Source: G016234445 sp964438865 (GTDB taxonomy: Bacteria > Chloroflexota > Dehalococcoidia > Tepidiformales > Tepidiformaceae). Taken from it: a DNA stretch of 64,000 bases. Each line of letters opens with the position of its first letter. The first letter of the stretch is position 1. The translations under genes and the position numbers were made by a program. The notes below the pieces were generated by a model. The model worked only from the letters and a program-made list of their open reading frames with translations. It was not told the DNA's origin and searched no databases. Shown one piece after another: positions 17,048 through 25,126 of this stretch. The stretch lies in the NCBI GenBank assembly GCA_964438865.1, contig CAYTMI010000005.1:1-64000 (forward strand), given 5' to 3'.

Positions 17048-17710
17048 CTACTCCGGGGGGTGCTGCGCTGAGCGGCGGATGGCGAATCCGGCAGCCTCCA
17101 CCCGGCGGGTCAGGCCCAGCTTCCCGAGGATGTCGCTGACGTGGTGCTTCACCGTCTTTTCCGAAAGGAAGAGGTGCTCGCCAATCTCGCGGTTGGTCAT
17201 CCCGTCCGAGATCAGTTCGAGGATCTTTAGCTCCCGTTCGCTCAACTGCTGGGCGATCCGGTCCTCTTCGCTGATCACCGAACCCTTGCGGATCTGTTCG
17301 ATGACCGCCGCCGAACTGACCGCGTCGAGGGTCTTGCCCCCGCGGCCGACGACGCGCATCGCCTCCAACAGCTCCGAAGTCTGCACGTCCTTCATCATGA
17401 AGCCGGCCGCGCCCGCCACGATCGCCGCCATCACCGCCTTTTCGTCGGCGTAGGACGTAAGCATCAGGAAGTTCGTCGCCGGCAGGGCCGCCCGGACTTC
17501 GCGGCACGCTTCGATCCCGCTCAGCCGGGGCATCCGCACGTCCGAAACGATCAGCTCGGGCTTCAGGCGCAGCGCCTCCCGCACCAGTTCCACGCCGTCG
17601 CGCGCTTCGCCGACCACGCTGAATTCCTCGTGCCCCCTGAGCACGGCTTTGAGCCCCGACCGAACGAGGTCGTGGTCGTCGGCGAGCAGGACGTGGATTG
17701 TGTCAGTCAT
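17048..17710 (-). CDS. NarL/FixJ-family response regulator
   Basis: 220 residues from the ATG at 17710 (GGAGG upstream). Receiver domain: acidic pocket LLADDHD, phospho-acceptor Asp57 in IVSDVRMP, and Lys in FMMKD. The C-terminal LuxR-type HTH is complete (LSERELKILELISDGMTNRE, then FLSEKTVKHHVSDILGKLG). It overlaps the upstream kinase gene by eight bases, so the two form a cognate pair. Its targets cannot be told from this sequence. Confidence 0.96.
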   Translation of the reverse strand: MTDTIHVLLADDHDLVRSGLKAVLRGHEEFSVVGEARDGVELVREALRLKPELIVSDVRMPRLSGIEACREVRAALPATNFLMLTSYADEKAVMAAIVAGAAGFMMKDVQTSELLEAMRVVGRGGKTLDAVSSAAVIEQIRKGSVISEEDRIAQQLSERELKILELISDGMTNREIGEHLFLSEKTVKHHVSDILGKLGLTRRVEAAGFAIRRSAQHPPE

Positions 17711-18872
17711 CAAGCCTCCGCGGGATTGCGACCCGGACTGTTGTGCCCATCCCCGGGATCCCGAGGATGGAGATGAAGCCGCCGAGACGCTCGGCCCGCG
17801 TGCGCATGGTAATCGTCCCGAGCCCGACCCGCGCGTTCGCCTGGTCGAAACCGACACCGTTGTCCTGGACCGTCAGCGCCGTTTCTTCCATCGTCTGGCG
17901 GACGTCGACCGCGATCTTGGAAGCGATGCCGTGCCGGACAGCGTTGCTCAGCGCCTCCCGGGCAATGTACAGCAGGTCTTCGCATTCGCGGGCGCCAAGT
18001 TCCTGGAGGGCGGCGGCGGTAATGTTCACCACCGTGTCGATTCCCGATGGGACGAGCTGGCGAATGGCGAAGGCAAGGTCGCGCGCAAGCTCCGGGTTGC
18101 TGGCCGGCGCCTCCGCTTCCAGCATGGTGATGTAGGCCCGGATATCGCCGATGATCTGGTTGATCCGGACGACGCCGTCGAGGATCACCTCCCGGGCAGC
18201 TTCCGGCATCTCGGCGGTGGCGGCGATGGCGTCGCATTCGAGCCCAAGGGCATAGAGCGACTGGATCGTGCCGTCGTGGAGGTCGTGGGCGATCCGCTCG
18301 CGCTCCTGGAGGAGGAAGAGCCGGCCGTTCCGTTCCCGCGCGAGCGCTGCAGCGACGCCGACGCCGGCCTGGAGCGCAAGGAACGCGGCGGCCACCTGGT
18401 CGACTTCGCTGAAGCATTCGCCGCCAACGTGGCGGGTCATGTACAGCGAGCCGATAGTGCGCCCCCCCGCCCGCATCGGCACACCCAGGAATGCTTCCAT
18501 GTCGGGATGCCCCTTGGGCCAGCCGGTGAACCCGGGCGTCTCTTTCAGGTTGCCGAATGCGATCGGGCGGTCGCACCGCGCGAGGTCGCCGAGGAGGCCT
18601 CGGCCCACCGGAGGGTTTCCCATCCGCCGGGCCGCGTCTTCGCTGATCCCGGCGTAGACGAAACGCTCCAGCCGGCCATCGTCGCCGAAGGTCGAGATCG
18701 CGGCAAAGTCCGCCTGGGTGAGTTCGCGAGCCCGGTTCGCCACCCGGCTGAGAATGACACTGAGGTCGTCCTCCCCGGCAAGCAGTTCGTTCGTAACTGC
18801 CATATCGGCCAGGACCAACCTGACGGGGGAACCGGGTCCACCGGCCGCTCCGGGATGGCTCATCTCCACCAT
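17703..18872 (-). CDS. GAF-domain sensor histidine kinase
   Basis: 389 residues, no membrane segment. A GAF domain spans roughly residues 35-180 (LTQADFAAISTF, FLGVPMRAGGRTIGSLYMT), followed by HisKA_3 (ERERIAHDLHDGTIQSLYALG, phospho-His199) and an HATPase domain (EALSNAVRHG, VQDNGVGFD, GLGTITMRTRAERLGG). The layout resembles NarX/DevS-type cytosolic kinases, where GAF domains sense gases, redox or small ligands; the ligand here is unknown. Overlaps its response-regulator gene by eight bases. Confidence 0.95.
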   Translation of the reverse strand: MVEMSHPGAAGGPGSPVRLVLADMAVTNELLAGEDDLSVILSRVANRARELTQADFAAISTFGDDGRLERFVYAGISEDAARRMGNPPVGRGLLGDLARCDRPIAFGNLKETPGFTGWPKGHPDMEAFLGVPMRAGGRTIGSLYMTRHVGGECFSEVDQVAAAFLALQAGVGVAAALARERNGRLFLLQERERIAHDLHDGTIQSLYALGLECDAIAATAEMPEAAREVILDGVVRINQIIGDIRAYITMLEAEAPASNPELARDLAFAIRQLVPSGIDTVVNITAAALQELGARECEDLLYIAREALSNAVRHGIASKIAVDVRQTMEETALTVQDNGVGFDQANARVGLGTITMRTRAERLGGFISILGIPGMGTTVRVAIPRRLDD

Positions 18873-18966
18873 TCTAATCGATGGACCAAAACATGGACGA
18901 ATGGCCCCCCGCGCCGGGGCCGTTCGCCCGTCCCCGGCGGTACTGCGCTACCCCCACACTACCCCT

Positions 18967-19362
18967 ATGCCGAAGAAGACCGTCCACGTCGCTACAGACA
19001 ACGCCGCTCTGCGGCGGGGCTTGCTGGCGCAGTTCGGGCAGCAGCCGGACCTGTTCTTCGTGCCCGAAGCCTCGTGCAACGGGATGGCCGCCCACGGTGA
19101 CGTCCTCATCTCCACCCCAATGGATTGCCCCGCGGAACGCTGTGCCCGGCTCGCTGAGGCAGGCGTCCGCGTGATGATCCTTGCCCCCGTGCCCCGCGAC
19201 AAGGAACAGCAGCTCTACCGCCGGGCGGGCGCCGCCGCCTACCTGCCCATGTCCGTCCAGCACGGCCACCTCCTCCAGGAAGTGGAGCGCGTGGCCGAAG
19301 CTAGCGGGACTCCGCGGCCGCTGCCGGGGTGGGCCCAGGAGCAATCGCTGCCCCCGGAGTGA
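18967..19362 (+). CDS. Receiver-like protein without phospho-acceptor Asp
   Basis: 131 residues from the ATG at 18967. The first ~115 residues follow a CheY-like beta-alpha pattern: VHVATDNAALRRGLLAQF, GDVLISTPMD, AGVRVMILAPV, AGAAAYLPMSV, HLLQEVERVA. At the position of the phospho-Asp (normally VLxDxxMP) it reads VLISTPMD, and the acidic pocket residue is a single Asp, so it is likely a pseudo-receiver. It is divergent from the adjacent GAF kinase. Its last 62 bases overlap the end of the convergent glycosidase gene. Confidence 0.6.
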   Translation: MPKKTVHVATDNAALRRGLLAQFGQQPDLFFVPEASCNGMAAHGDVLISTPMDCPAERCARLAEAGVRVMILAPVPRDKEQQLYRRAGAAAYLPMSVQHGHLLQEVERVAEASGTPRPLPGWAQEQSLPPE

Positions 19363-20533
19363 TCGCCGCGCGCCCGAGCTCCATCCACCGCGAGTCTCCC
19401 TGCCGCTCCTTCGTGAACAGCCACCATTCGCTGCCCCAGAGGTAGACGCGGCTCGCCCCCGTCCTCCGGGCGTAGTCCAGGCTGCGCCGGAATTTGGCCG
19501 TGTCCAGGTTTGGCGATGGGTTCGAAGGAGTGAACAGCCGGATGTCGCCTTCCGCCCACGGCTCAGCCTGCATCTCCGTAATCCAGAACGCATCCCCGGC
19601 AGCGGCCGCCTCCCGCGCGTGATCGGGGAAGTTGGGCGTCAGCGGCCCCATCTCCATGATCGGGAAGATGATCGCGCCGCCCCGGAAAGCCACGTTCCGG
19701 AAGGGGTAGATGCTCACCGCCAGTGCGTCTCCGTCCTCGAGGATCCCTCGCCAGCGGGCGTCGTGGGCGAAGATCTGGGCGTGGCCGATCGAGACCGGCC
19801 GCTTCCGCGGGTCAGCCTCCCGGATCGCCGCCACTTCCGCCTGCACGAACTCACGGCTCAGCGCCCAGCGGTCGGCCCGGGGCGACGTCACGTACGGCTC
19901 GTTGTCCGCCCCCCACGAGTCGATCGCGGGCGACGCGGCCACGTGCCCCACCGTGGCGCGGACCATCGCCAATGCCCGGCGCCCCAGCTCGCTGTCACGT
20001 TCGATCACCGCACCCCACGGCGGGAGGCCCTCCGCCAGCGCCCAGTCCGGGATGTAGTACTCCGGGTGGCGCTGGCCTTTCATCCCCACGGTCAGCAGCA
20101 CAGACGCCCCGTGAGCCTCCGCCTCGGCGAGAAGCGCGTCGACCAGCGTGAAATCGTAGCGCCCCGCCACCGGTTCCACCTGCGACCACTCGACCGAGAG
20201 CCGGACGTACCGTGCCCCGGTTTCGTTGAGCACCCTCCCGAATGTGCTGGCGCACCACTCCGTCCGGCCCGGGCGGTTGTCCTCGAGCGCCGGGCCGCCG
20301 GGCTCCTCAAGCATGAGGAATTCGGCGTAGTTGCAGCTGAAGTTGATTCCGAAGGCCGGGTTGCCGGGAGCAGCCTGCCGCGGCCAGTTCCGCTCGATCG
20401 AGACGAACACGACGGCCGCGACGATCCCCCACGCCGCCACCGCCCCGCCCCCGAGGATCAGGAACGCCCGCGCGAGGCGGCGTCTCGTCGGGCCGGGGAG
20501 CGCCTGCGGCAGAGGGCCTTCGGCTGGGGACAC
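19301..20533 (-). CDS. Membrane-anchored TIM-barrel glycoside hydrolase-like protein
   Basis: 410 residues from the GTG at 20533; a TTG at 20608 would overlap the SDR gene. One N-terminal membrane anchor (AFLILGGGAVAAWGIVAAVV) is followed by an exported domain: FGINFSCNYAEFL, GARYVRLSVEWSQVEP, then DSWGADNEPY with Glu212 as likely acid/base and FWITEMQAEPW with Glu320 as likely nucleophile. This is the layout of clan-A glycosidases (cellulase/GH5-like). The substrate is unknown. The C-terminal tail is Ala/Pro-rich and overlaps the convergent gene. Confidence 0.75.
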   Translation of the reverse strand: MSPAEGPLPQALPGPTRRRLARAFLILGGGAVAAWGIVAAVVFVSIERNWPRQAAPGNPAFGINFSCNYAEFLMLEEPGGPALEDNRPGRTEWCASTFGRVLNETGARYVRLSVEWSQVEPVAGRYDFTLVDALLAEAEAHGASVLLTVGMKGQRHPEYYIPDWALAEGLPPWGAVIERDSELGRRALAMVRATVGHVAASPAIDSWGADNEPYVTSPRADRWALSREFVQAEVAAIREADPRKRPVSIGHAQIFAHDARWRGILEDGDALAVSIYPFRNVAFRGGAIIFPIMEMGPLTPNFPDHAREAAAAGDAFWITEMQAEPWAEGDIRLFTPSNPSPNLDTAKFRRSLDYARRTGASRVYLWGSEWWLFTKERQGDSRWMELGRAAITPGAAIAPGPTPAAAAESR

Positions 20534-20588
20534 CCCCCGAGCGTACCAAGCGGCGCCACTTCGCCCCACGGCTGGCGAGGGGCGACGT

Positions 20589-21383
20589 TCAGTACCGGCG
20601 GCCGACAACCCCCGCCACCCGCCGCACGACTGTCCGCGGTGACTTGCTGCTGACGACGGCGAGCGCCTTGTTGTGGAGCCCTGGGATGCACACCGCCCGC
20701 CCCCGCCGGAGCGCCGCCAGCGAAGCGTCGACGACCTGTTCCGGGGTCTGGAAGGCGCGCTCCGGGATCTGCCGTGTGTCCACCCCCGCTCGGCCCTGGA
20801 ACTCCGTGTGGGTGAAGCCCGGGCAGAGCGCCTGCACCGTTACCCCGCTCCCGCGCACCTCTTCGTGGACCGCCTCGGTGAAGCTGTTGACGAACGCCTT
20901 GGTGGCCGCATAGGTGGCGTTGAACGGCCCCGGCTGGTAGGCGGCGAGCGATGAGACGTTGATGATCCCCCCGTGCTTGCGAGCCAGCATCCCCGGGAGC
21001 GCTGCCCGCGTCAGCCGCACGAGCGCGGTCACGTTCAGGGCGATCTCCTCCTCTTCGCGGTCCGGGTCCAGGCCGGAAAGTGGCCCGAATGTGCCGAATC
21101 CGGCGTTGTTCACCAGCAGGGTGATGTCGTCTGCGGCGGCCCGTTCCTCCACCCGGCGAAGGTCGGCGGGGGCGCAGAGGTCGGCGACAAGCACCTCGGT
21201 CCGGGTGCCGTGACTGGCCTCAAGCCCTGCCGCAAGCGCTTCCAGCCGGTCACCCCGGCGGGCTACCACCACAAGCCCGTATCCCTCGCGGGCGAGGCGC
21301 TCCGCGAAGGCAGCGCCAATCCCGGCGGAGGCGCCCGTCACGAGCGCGATGCCTCGCCGCGAAGCGTTTGCCAGCCCTGTCAT
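20589..21383 (-). CDS. Short-chain dehydrogenase/reductase
   Basis: 264 residues from the ATG at 21383, which has GAGGAGG upstream. Classical SDR features: cofactor loop TGASAGIG, LVVVARRGDRLEAL (Arg suggests NADP preference), NNAGFGTFG, catalytic Ser in NVSSLAAYQ and YAATK with Tyr and Lys. C-terminal segment (CPGFTHTEF, then VVDASLAALRRGRAVCIPG) resembles DltE/YqjQ-type SDRs of unknown substrate. It ends 55 bases before the glycosidase gene on the same strand. Confidence 0.93.
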   Translation of the reverse strand: MTGLANASRRGIALVTGASAGIGAAFAERLAREGYGLVVVARRGDRLEALAAGLEASHGTRTEVLVADLCAPADLRRVEERAAADDITLLVNNAGFGTFGPLSGLDPDREEEEIALNVTALVRLTRAALPGMLARKHGGIINVSSLAAYQPGPFNATYAATKAFVNSFTEAVHEEVRGSGVTVQALCPGFTHTEFQGRAGVDTRQIPERAFQTPEQVVDASLAALRRGRAVCIPGLHNKALAVVSSKSPRTVVRRVAGVVGRRY

Positions 21384-21466
21384 GCCCGGCCTCCTCGCCC
21401 CAATGGGGCCTTCCCTACTGTAGCGCCGGGAGGCCTCTCTCGCCCCAGAATCTTGACGATAAGCCG

Positions 21467-21570
21467 TTGACAGCGGGATCTGGCAGGCGTAGGTTCGAGA
21501 GGCTATGGACATGCTTCCTGGCAAACCGCATCACTGACGGCGTCGCAGACCTGCGACGCCGTTTGTATTT
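21467..21570 (+). promoter_or_regulatory. Promoter, 10-codon leader ORF and terminator-like hairpin before the SWIM gene
   Basis: TTGACA (21467-21472), a 17-base spacer and TAGGTT (21490-21495) form a good promoter. Nine bases on, an ATG at 21505 opens a 10-codon frame, MDMLPGKPHH, ending TGA at 21535-21537. Its stop abuts a perfect 10-base hairpin (ACGGCGTCGC / GCGACGCCGT, 21537-21562) followed by TTTGTATTT. The real gene starts at 21591. This is the geometry of a transcription attenuator, or of a ~65-base small RNA. Confidence 0.55.
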
Positions 21571-21590
21571 CCAAGGAGGGCATCAAAGGC

Positions 21591-21845
21591 ATGCAGTCGA
21601 GCCTCATCGGTAAGGTCGAAAAGGCCAAGGTCTATGCACGCGAACGCCATCGCATGCAAATCGACGGCCTCCACGTTTCCTTCCACGGGGAAAACAGCGA
21701 CCACGAAGTCACCATCAGCGATGGCCGCTGGTCGTGCAACTGCGACTTCTTCGGGGCCTGGCAGGTGTGCAGCCACACCATGGCGCTCGAACGTGTGCTC
21801 GAAGGGATGGTGCCCCGCCAGGAGACCGCCGCGCTGACCGTCTAA
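21591..21845 (+). CDS. Small SWIM zinc-finger protein
   Basis: 84 residues from an ATG 11 bases after AAGGAGG. The C-terminal half is a SWIM zinc finger: WSCNCDFFGAWQVCSHTMAL supplies the C-x-C and C-x-H ligands. The N-terminal half, KVEKAKVYARERHRMQIDG, is basic and would suit nucleic-acid contact. SWIM domains bind DNA or protein partners, but this protein has nothing else, so the role is open. A leader ORF and hairpin upstream suggest regulated read-through. Confidence 0.85.
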   Translation: MQSSLIGKVEKAKVYARERHRMQIDGLHVSFHGENSDHEVTISDGRWSCNCDFFGAWQVCSHTMALERVLEGMVPRQETAALTV

Positions 21846-21916
21846 CCCCGGCCTCCCGCCGCCGCCCGCGCTGCTCCCCACCCGGGTGCAGGCGGGCCGG
21901 TGGCGGAGATGTGCCC

Positions 21917-21922
21917 TACAAT
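21917..21922 (+). promoter_or_regulatory. -10 box for leaderless cofD
   Basis: TACAAT ends seven bases before the ATG at 21930; no ribosome site precedes that ATG. Confidence 0.5.
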
Positions 21923-21929
21923 CCCCCGC

Positions 21930-22859
21930 ATGTACACGGTGTTCGCGGGTGGCGTCGGTGCGTCGCGCTTTCTCCAGGGCCTCGTTCAGGCGGTGGACCC
22001 CGCTGAGGTCACCGTCATCTCCAACACCGGCGACGACGTCGAGATGTTCGGCCTCCATGTCTCCCCCGACACCGACATCGTCCTCTACGCCCTCGCCGGC
22101 ATCGTCGACCCCGAGACCGGCTGGGGGATCGCGGGCGACAGTTTCGCCGTCGTCGATGCGCTCCAGCGTTTCGGCTACGGCCGCTGGTTCAACCTCGGCG
22201 ACCGCGACTTCGCCATGGCCATCCATCGCACCCGCCTCATCCACGAAGGTGTCCCCATGCACCGCATCGTCGCCAGCCTGGCGGAAGCGTTCGAACTGCG
22301 GACGAAAGTCCTCCCCATGTCGAACCAGCCAGTGCGGACGCTGATAGCCGGGCCGGACGGTGTCATCCCCTTCCAGGACTACATGGTCCGCCTGCGGACG
22401 GAGGTGGAAGTTCGCGCCGTCAGCTTCGATGGCGTCGAGGCCGCCCACCCCGCCCCCGGCGTTATCGACGCCATCACCGGGGCCAGCGGCGTCATCCTCG
22501 CCCCCAGCAACCCCTTCGTCAGCATCGGGCCAATCCTCGCCGTCCCCGGCATCCGCGACGCCCTCGAAGGGACCCACGCCGTCCGCGCCGCCATCAGCCC
22601 GATCATCGCCGGGCAGGTGGTTAAAGGCCCGGCTGCGAAGATGCTCCAGTCCCTCGGCCACGAAGTCTCCGCCGTCGGCGTGGCGAAACTCTACCGCGGC
22701 CTCGTGGACCTGATGGTCATCGACGAACTGGACCGCGATCTTGCCCCCCAGGTCGAGGCGCTCGGGATGCGCTGCTTCGTCACCGACACGATGATGACCA
22801 GCCCCGAACGGAAGGCGGCCCTCGCGGCCGACGTCGTTGCCGCGATGGCGGCGGCCTGA
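21930..22859 (+). CDS. cofD: 2-phospho-L-lactate transferase (F420 biosynthesis)
   Basis: 309 residues from the ATG at 21930, where the family start MYTVFAGGVGASRFLQGL appears. CofD/FbiA transfers the phospholactyl (or phosphoenolpyruvyl) group from a GDP-activated donor to the deazaflavin Fo. Signatures: ISNTGDDVEMFGLHVSPDTD, WFNLGDRDFA, GVILAPSNPFVSIGPIL and AKMLQSLGHEVSAVGVA. The next gene, cofC, supplies the activated donor and starts two bases after the cofD stop. Fo synthase and the glutamyl ligase are not in the window. Confidence 0.96.
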   Translation: MYTVFAGGVGASRFLQGLVQAVDPAEVTVISNTGDDVEMFGLHVSPDTDIVLYALAGIVDPETGWGIAGDSFAVVDALQRFGYGRWFNLGDRDFAMAIHRTRLIHEGVPMHRIVASLAEAFELRTKVLPMSNQPVRTLIAGPDGVIPFQDYMVRLRTEVEVRAVSFDGVEAAHPAPGVIDAITGASGVILAPSNPFVSIGPILAVPGIRDALEGTHAVRAAISPIIAGQVVKGPAAKMLQSLGHEVSAVGVAKLYRGLVDLMVIDELDRDLAPQVEALGMRCFVTDTMMTSPERKAALAADVVAAMAAA

Positions 22860-22860
22860 G

Positions 22861-23550
22861 GTGGCGGTCCCGGCGAGCCTGCCCGTCCCGGTGCTCATCC
22901 CGGTGAACCGCCTCTCCCGGGCCAAGGGAAGGCTCGCCGACTTCCTCGAAGCCGAAGAGCGCGCCGAACTCGCCCTCGCGACCCTGAAGACGGTGCTGGC
23001 CGCCGTCCGTGATGCCCATCTCCGGCCCGTCGTGCTCACCGCCGACCCCCGTGTTGCGGACGTGGTTGGCGGAAACACGGAAGTGCTGTTGGAAGACCCC
23101 GCCCTCAGCGGCCTCAACGCCCAGCTGGAGCGGGCGGTCGCGGTTCTCGGCGGCGACGAACTCATGATCCTTCACGCCGACCTGCCCCTCGCGACCGGCC
23201 CGGCCATCGCCGCCGTCATCGCCGCCGCCGCCGCCGCCCCGTCGGTGACCATAGTCCGCAGCGGCGACGGCGGGACCAACGTCATGTTCCTCCGGCCGTC
23301 CGGGCGCTTCCCCCTCGCCTACGGCCCTCACAGCGCCGCCGCCCACCAGGCCGGGGCCAGGCGGGCCTACATGGCCTTCCGCGAAGTGCACGACCACACC
23401 CTCGCCCTCGACCTCGACACCCCCGACGACATCCGCACGCTGCTCGGCCTGAAGGAAGGCCGCACCAGCCGCGCCGGCCAACTCCTCCTCGGCATCCGCG
23501 CCCCCGCCCGCCTCGCCCACCCCAGCCACCCTACCGAACCGCGACCGTAA
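22861..23550 (+). CDS. cofC: 2-phospho-L-lactate guanylyltransferase (F420 biosynthesis)
   Basis: 229 residues from the GTG directly after cofD. The CofC/FbiD nucleotidyltransferase activates phospholactate or phosphoenolpyruvate with GTP. Signatures: PVLIPVNRLSRAKGRLAD, VLTADPR, MILHADLPLAT and TIVRSGDGGTNVMFLRP. The last residues (PTEPRP) and the stop codon are encoded by a family C intergenic repeat that begins at 23533, so the repeat has been recruited as the gene end, or inserted there and replaced it. Confidence 0.94.
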   Translation: MAVPASLPVPVLIPVNRLSRAKGRLADFLEAEERAELALATLKTVLAAVRDAHLRPVVLTADPRVADVVGGNTEVLLEDPALSGLNAQLERAVAVLGGDELMILHADLPLATGPAIAAVIAAAAAAPSVTIVRSGDGGTNVMFLRPSGRFPLAYGPHSAAAHQAGARRAYMAFREVHDHTLALDLDTPDDIRTLLGLKEGRTSRAGQLLLGIRAPARLAHPSHPTEPRP

Positions 23551-23700
23551 GGAAGCGCACGGCGCACCTGATCCGCGCGCTGTCCCGCGGCTGGATCCGT
23601 ACCGCCGCACGCCACGACCATCCGTACCGCGACCCTAACGGAGCACACGGCTATCTGGTCCTCGCACAGTCTCGCGGCTGGATCCGCACCGCCGCCGGCC
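23533..23700. repeat. Tandem family C composite repeats after cofC
   Basis: Two related units of about 85 bases: each starts with the C core (ACCGAACCGCGACCG at 23533; CCATCCGTACCGCGACC at 23618), continues with a GGAGCACACGGC-like stretch, and ends with CGCGGCTGGATCCG(T/C)ACCGCCGC (near 23587 and 23673). Confidence 0.7.
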
Positions 23701-23739
23701 GGGAGCGCCGCCGTCCCCCTGATCCCCGACCCCCGACCC

Positions 23740-24234
23740 CTAGTTCGCCACCTTCGCCGACACCGCCGCCACCACCAGCCGGTTCGTCAGCGCCACACCC
23801 AACTCCAGGTTCTCGCGGCGCGCCCCGGTCTGCCAGGCCGGGTGCTGCGTCGCCACCCGGTGGATCGCGGGGAAGTAAAACGTCACGAGGTCACCGGGCC
23901 GCCCACATCCCGCCTTCGAACCGTAGGCGGTGCCCCCATCCGCCAGCACGTCGATGACATAGACCGTTTTGCCGACTTCCTCGGCCGGGGTGCCGGCGCC
24001 CGCGGTCGCCACCTTCGTCATCGCCGTGCCGCACTCCACCCCGTTCACGAAGACGATCACCTTCTGGACTTCGGGGGAGATGTTCGCGCCACTCACCTGG
24101 ACCTGACCGTATGCCATGAACGGTATCCCCGGCGGGCCCGGGTCCACCGCGCCCGCGACCGCGAACGCGCCCAGCGCCACGACAATCGCGGCCCCGGTCG
24201 TCAGCACCCGGCGGTGAGTCATCGGGAAGCGCAT
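23740..24234 (-). CDS. Secreted protein, paralogue 1 of a tandem pair
   Basis: 164 residues from the ATG at 24234 (AGGGAG upstream). A signal peptide is clear: MTHRR, hydrophobic VLTTGAAIVVALGAFAVAGA. The exported part has two Cys regions, VNGVECG and SKAGCGRPGD, that could form a disulfide, within a beta-rich pattern (FMAYGQVQVSG, VIVFVNGVECG, VYVIDVLAD, LVTFYFPA). The downstream neighbour on the same strand has the same pattern. No known family is recognised. Confidence 0.75.
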   Translation of the reverse strand: MRFPMTHRRVLTTGAAIVVALGAFAVAGAVDPGPPGIPFMAYGQVQVSGANISPEVQKVIVFVNGVECGTAMTKVATAGAGTPAEEVGKTVYVIDVLADGGTAYGSKAGCGRPGDLVTFYFPAIHRVATQHPAWQTGARRENLELGVALTNRLVVAAVSAKVAN

Positions 24235-24339
24235 TGGGGCTCCCTGGAGTGTTCTCGCATCTCGCTGCCTATCGTCGGCCCTGCTCCCCCCGGTGTCACT
24301 CGGTGGACCCCCGGGGTGGAAAGGGCTGTCCGGCGCTGA

Positions 24340-24810
24340 TTACGGAGCCTTCGCCACAAGGGCCGCACGGGCGCGGACCGTCAATGCTGCCCCGAGCGTC
24401 AGGTTCACCTGCTTGCCCTTCGCGGACTCCCAGGTCGTGGTGTTCGCCGCGCGCCGGGGGCCTTGCGTCGGGTTGGCCGGGCCCAGGAAGAACCCGACCG
24501 TGCGGCCCGCTGCCCCACAACCGGGAGTCTGGTCCTCAGCGACCACGGTGACCACGTACTTGGGGCCGCCGTCGTCCACCACCAGGCCCTGGCCGCAGGT
24601 TGTCGCTACCCCGTTCACGGTGACAGTGGCGTAGATCGCCTGGCCGGGTGTGGCGCCGGGCACTTCGCCGTAAGCCACCATGCCGATAGCCGGTGGGCCC
24701 GCCGCCCAGGCTTTGCCGAAAGGAGCGCTGAGGCCGGCGAGGGCGCCGCCGGCAACCGCCACCATGGCTGCTCCAGCGAATCCAATGCCGAGTAATTTCG
24801 TTCGGTTCAT
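24340..24810 (-). CDS. Secreted protein, paralogue 2 of a tandem pair
   Basis: 156 residues starting MNRTKLLGIGFAGAAMVAVAGG, an export signal. The mature part mirrors the gene at 23740-24234: PPAIGMVAYGEVPG, TVTVNGVATTCG, YVVTVVAEDQ, GCGAAGRTVGFFLG, and a final TWESAKGKQVNLTLGAAL against QTGARRENLELGVAL. Spacing of the two Cys regions is kept. The pair arose by duplication. A small secreted beta domain with one disulfide is the likely structure (inference); function is unknown. Confidence 0.75.
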   Translation of the reverse strand: MNRTKLLGIGFAGAAMVAVAGGALAGLSAPFGKAWAAGPPAIGMVAYGEVPGATPGQAIYATVTVNGVATTCGQGLVVDDGGPKYVVTVVAEDQTPGCGAAGRTVGFFLGPANPTQGPRRAANTTTWESAKGKQVNLTLGAALTVRARAALVAKAP

Positions 24811-24973
24811 CCGTGCCTCACTCGGGGGCCGTCGCGCTCCCCATTGCAGGAAGCGTAGGCAGACACCCCCATGCAGGCAAGAAGAAACGCCCCCCGCCGC
24901 CCCCCAATCGCCAACTGTTTACGGTCAATTTACAGCCGTTCGCCCGTCGCCCCCTCCGCCCGGCACCGTCCCC

Positions 24974-25048
24974 ACCGAACCGCGACCGTCAGGAGCGTAC
25001 GATCCCGCCCCCACCACCATCCGTACCGCGACAGGCATGGAGCGGAGT
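24974..25048. repeat. Two family C repeat copies before the PHP gene
   Basis: ACCGAACCGCGACCGTCAGG starts the copy at 24974-25001; CCATCCGTACCGCGACAGG starts the second at 25018-25048. They fill much of the 316-base gap 24811-25126. A TATAGT -10-like box at 25104-25109 lies before the PHP gene. Confidence 0.7.
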
Positions 25049-25126
25049 CCCCACCTCCCTCCCCCCGCCGTAAGCCCACTCGCCACTCGCCGCCACCCAC
25101 TCGTATAGTAGGACGACTAACCCATC

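Noticed and set aside
20534..20608. TTG start of the glycosidase at 20608
   Set aside because: It would overlap the SDR gene end by 20 bases; the GTG at 20533 removes the overlap. It cannot be fully excluded.
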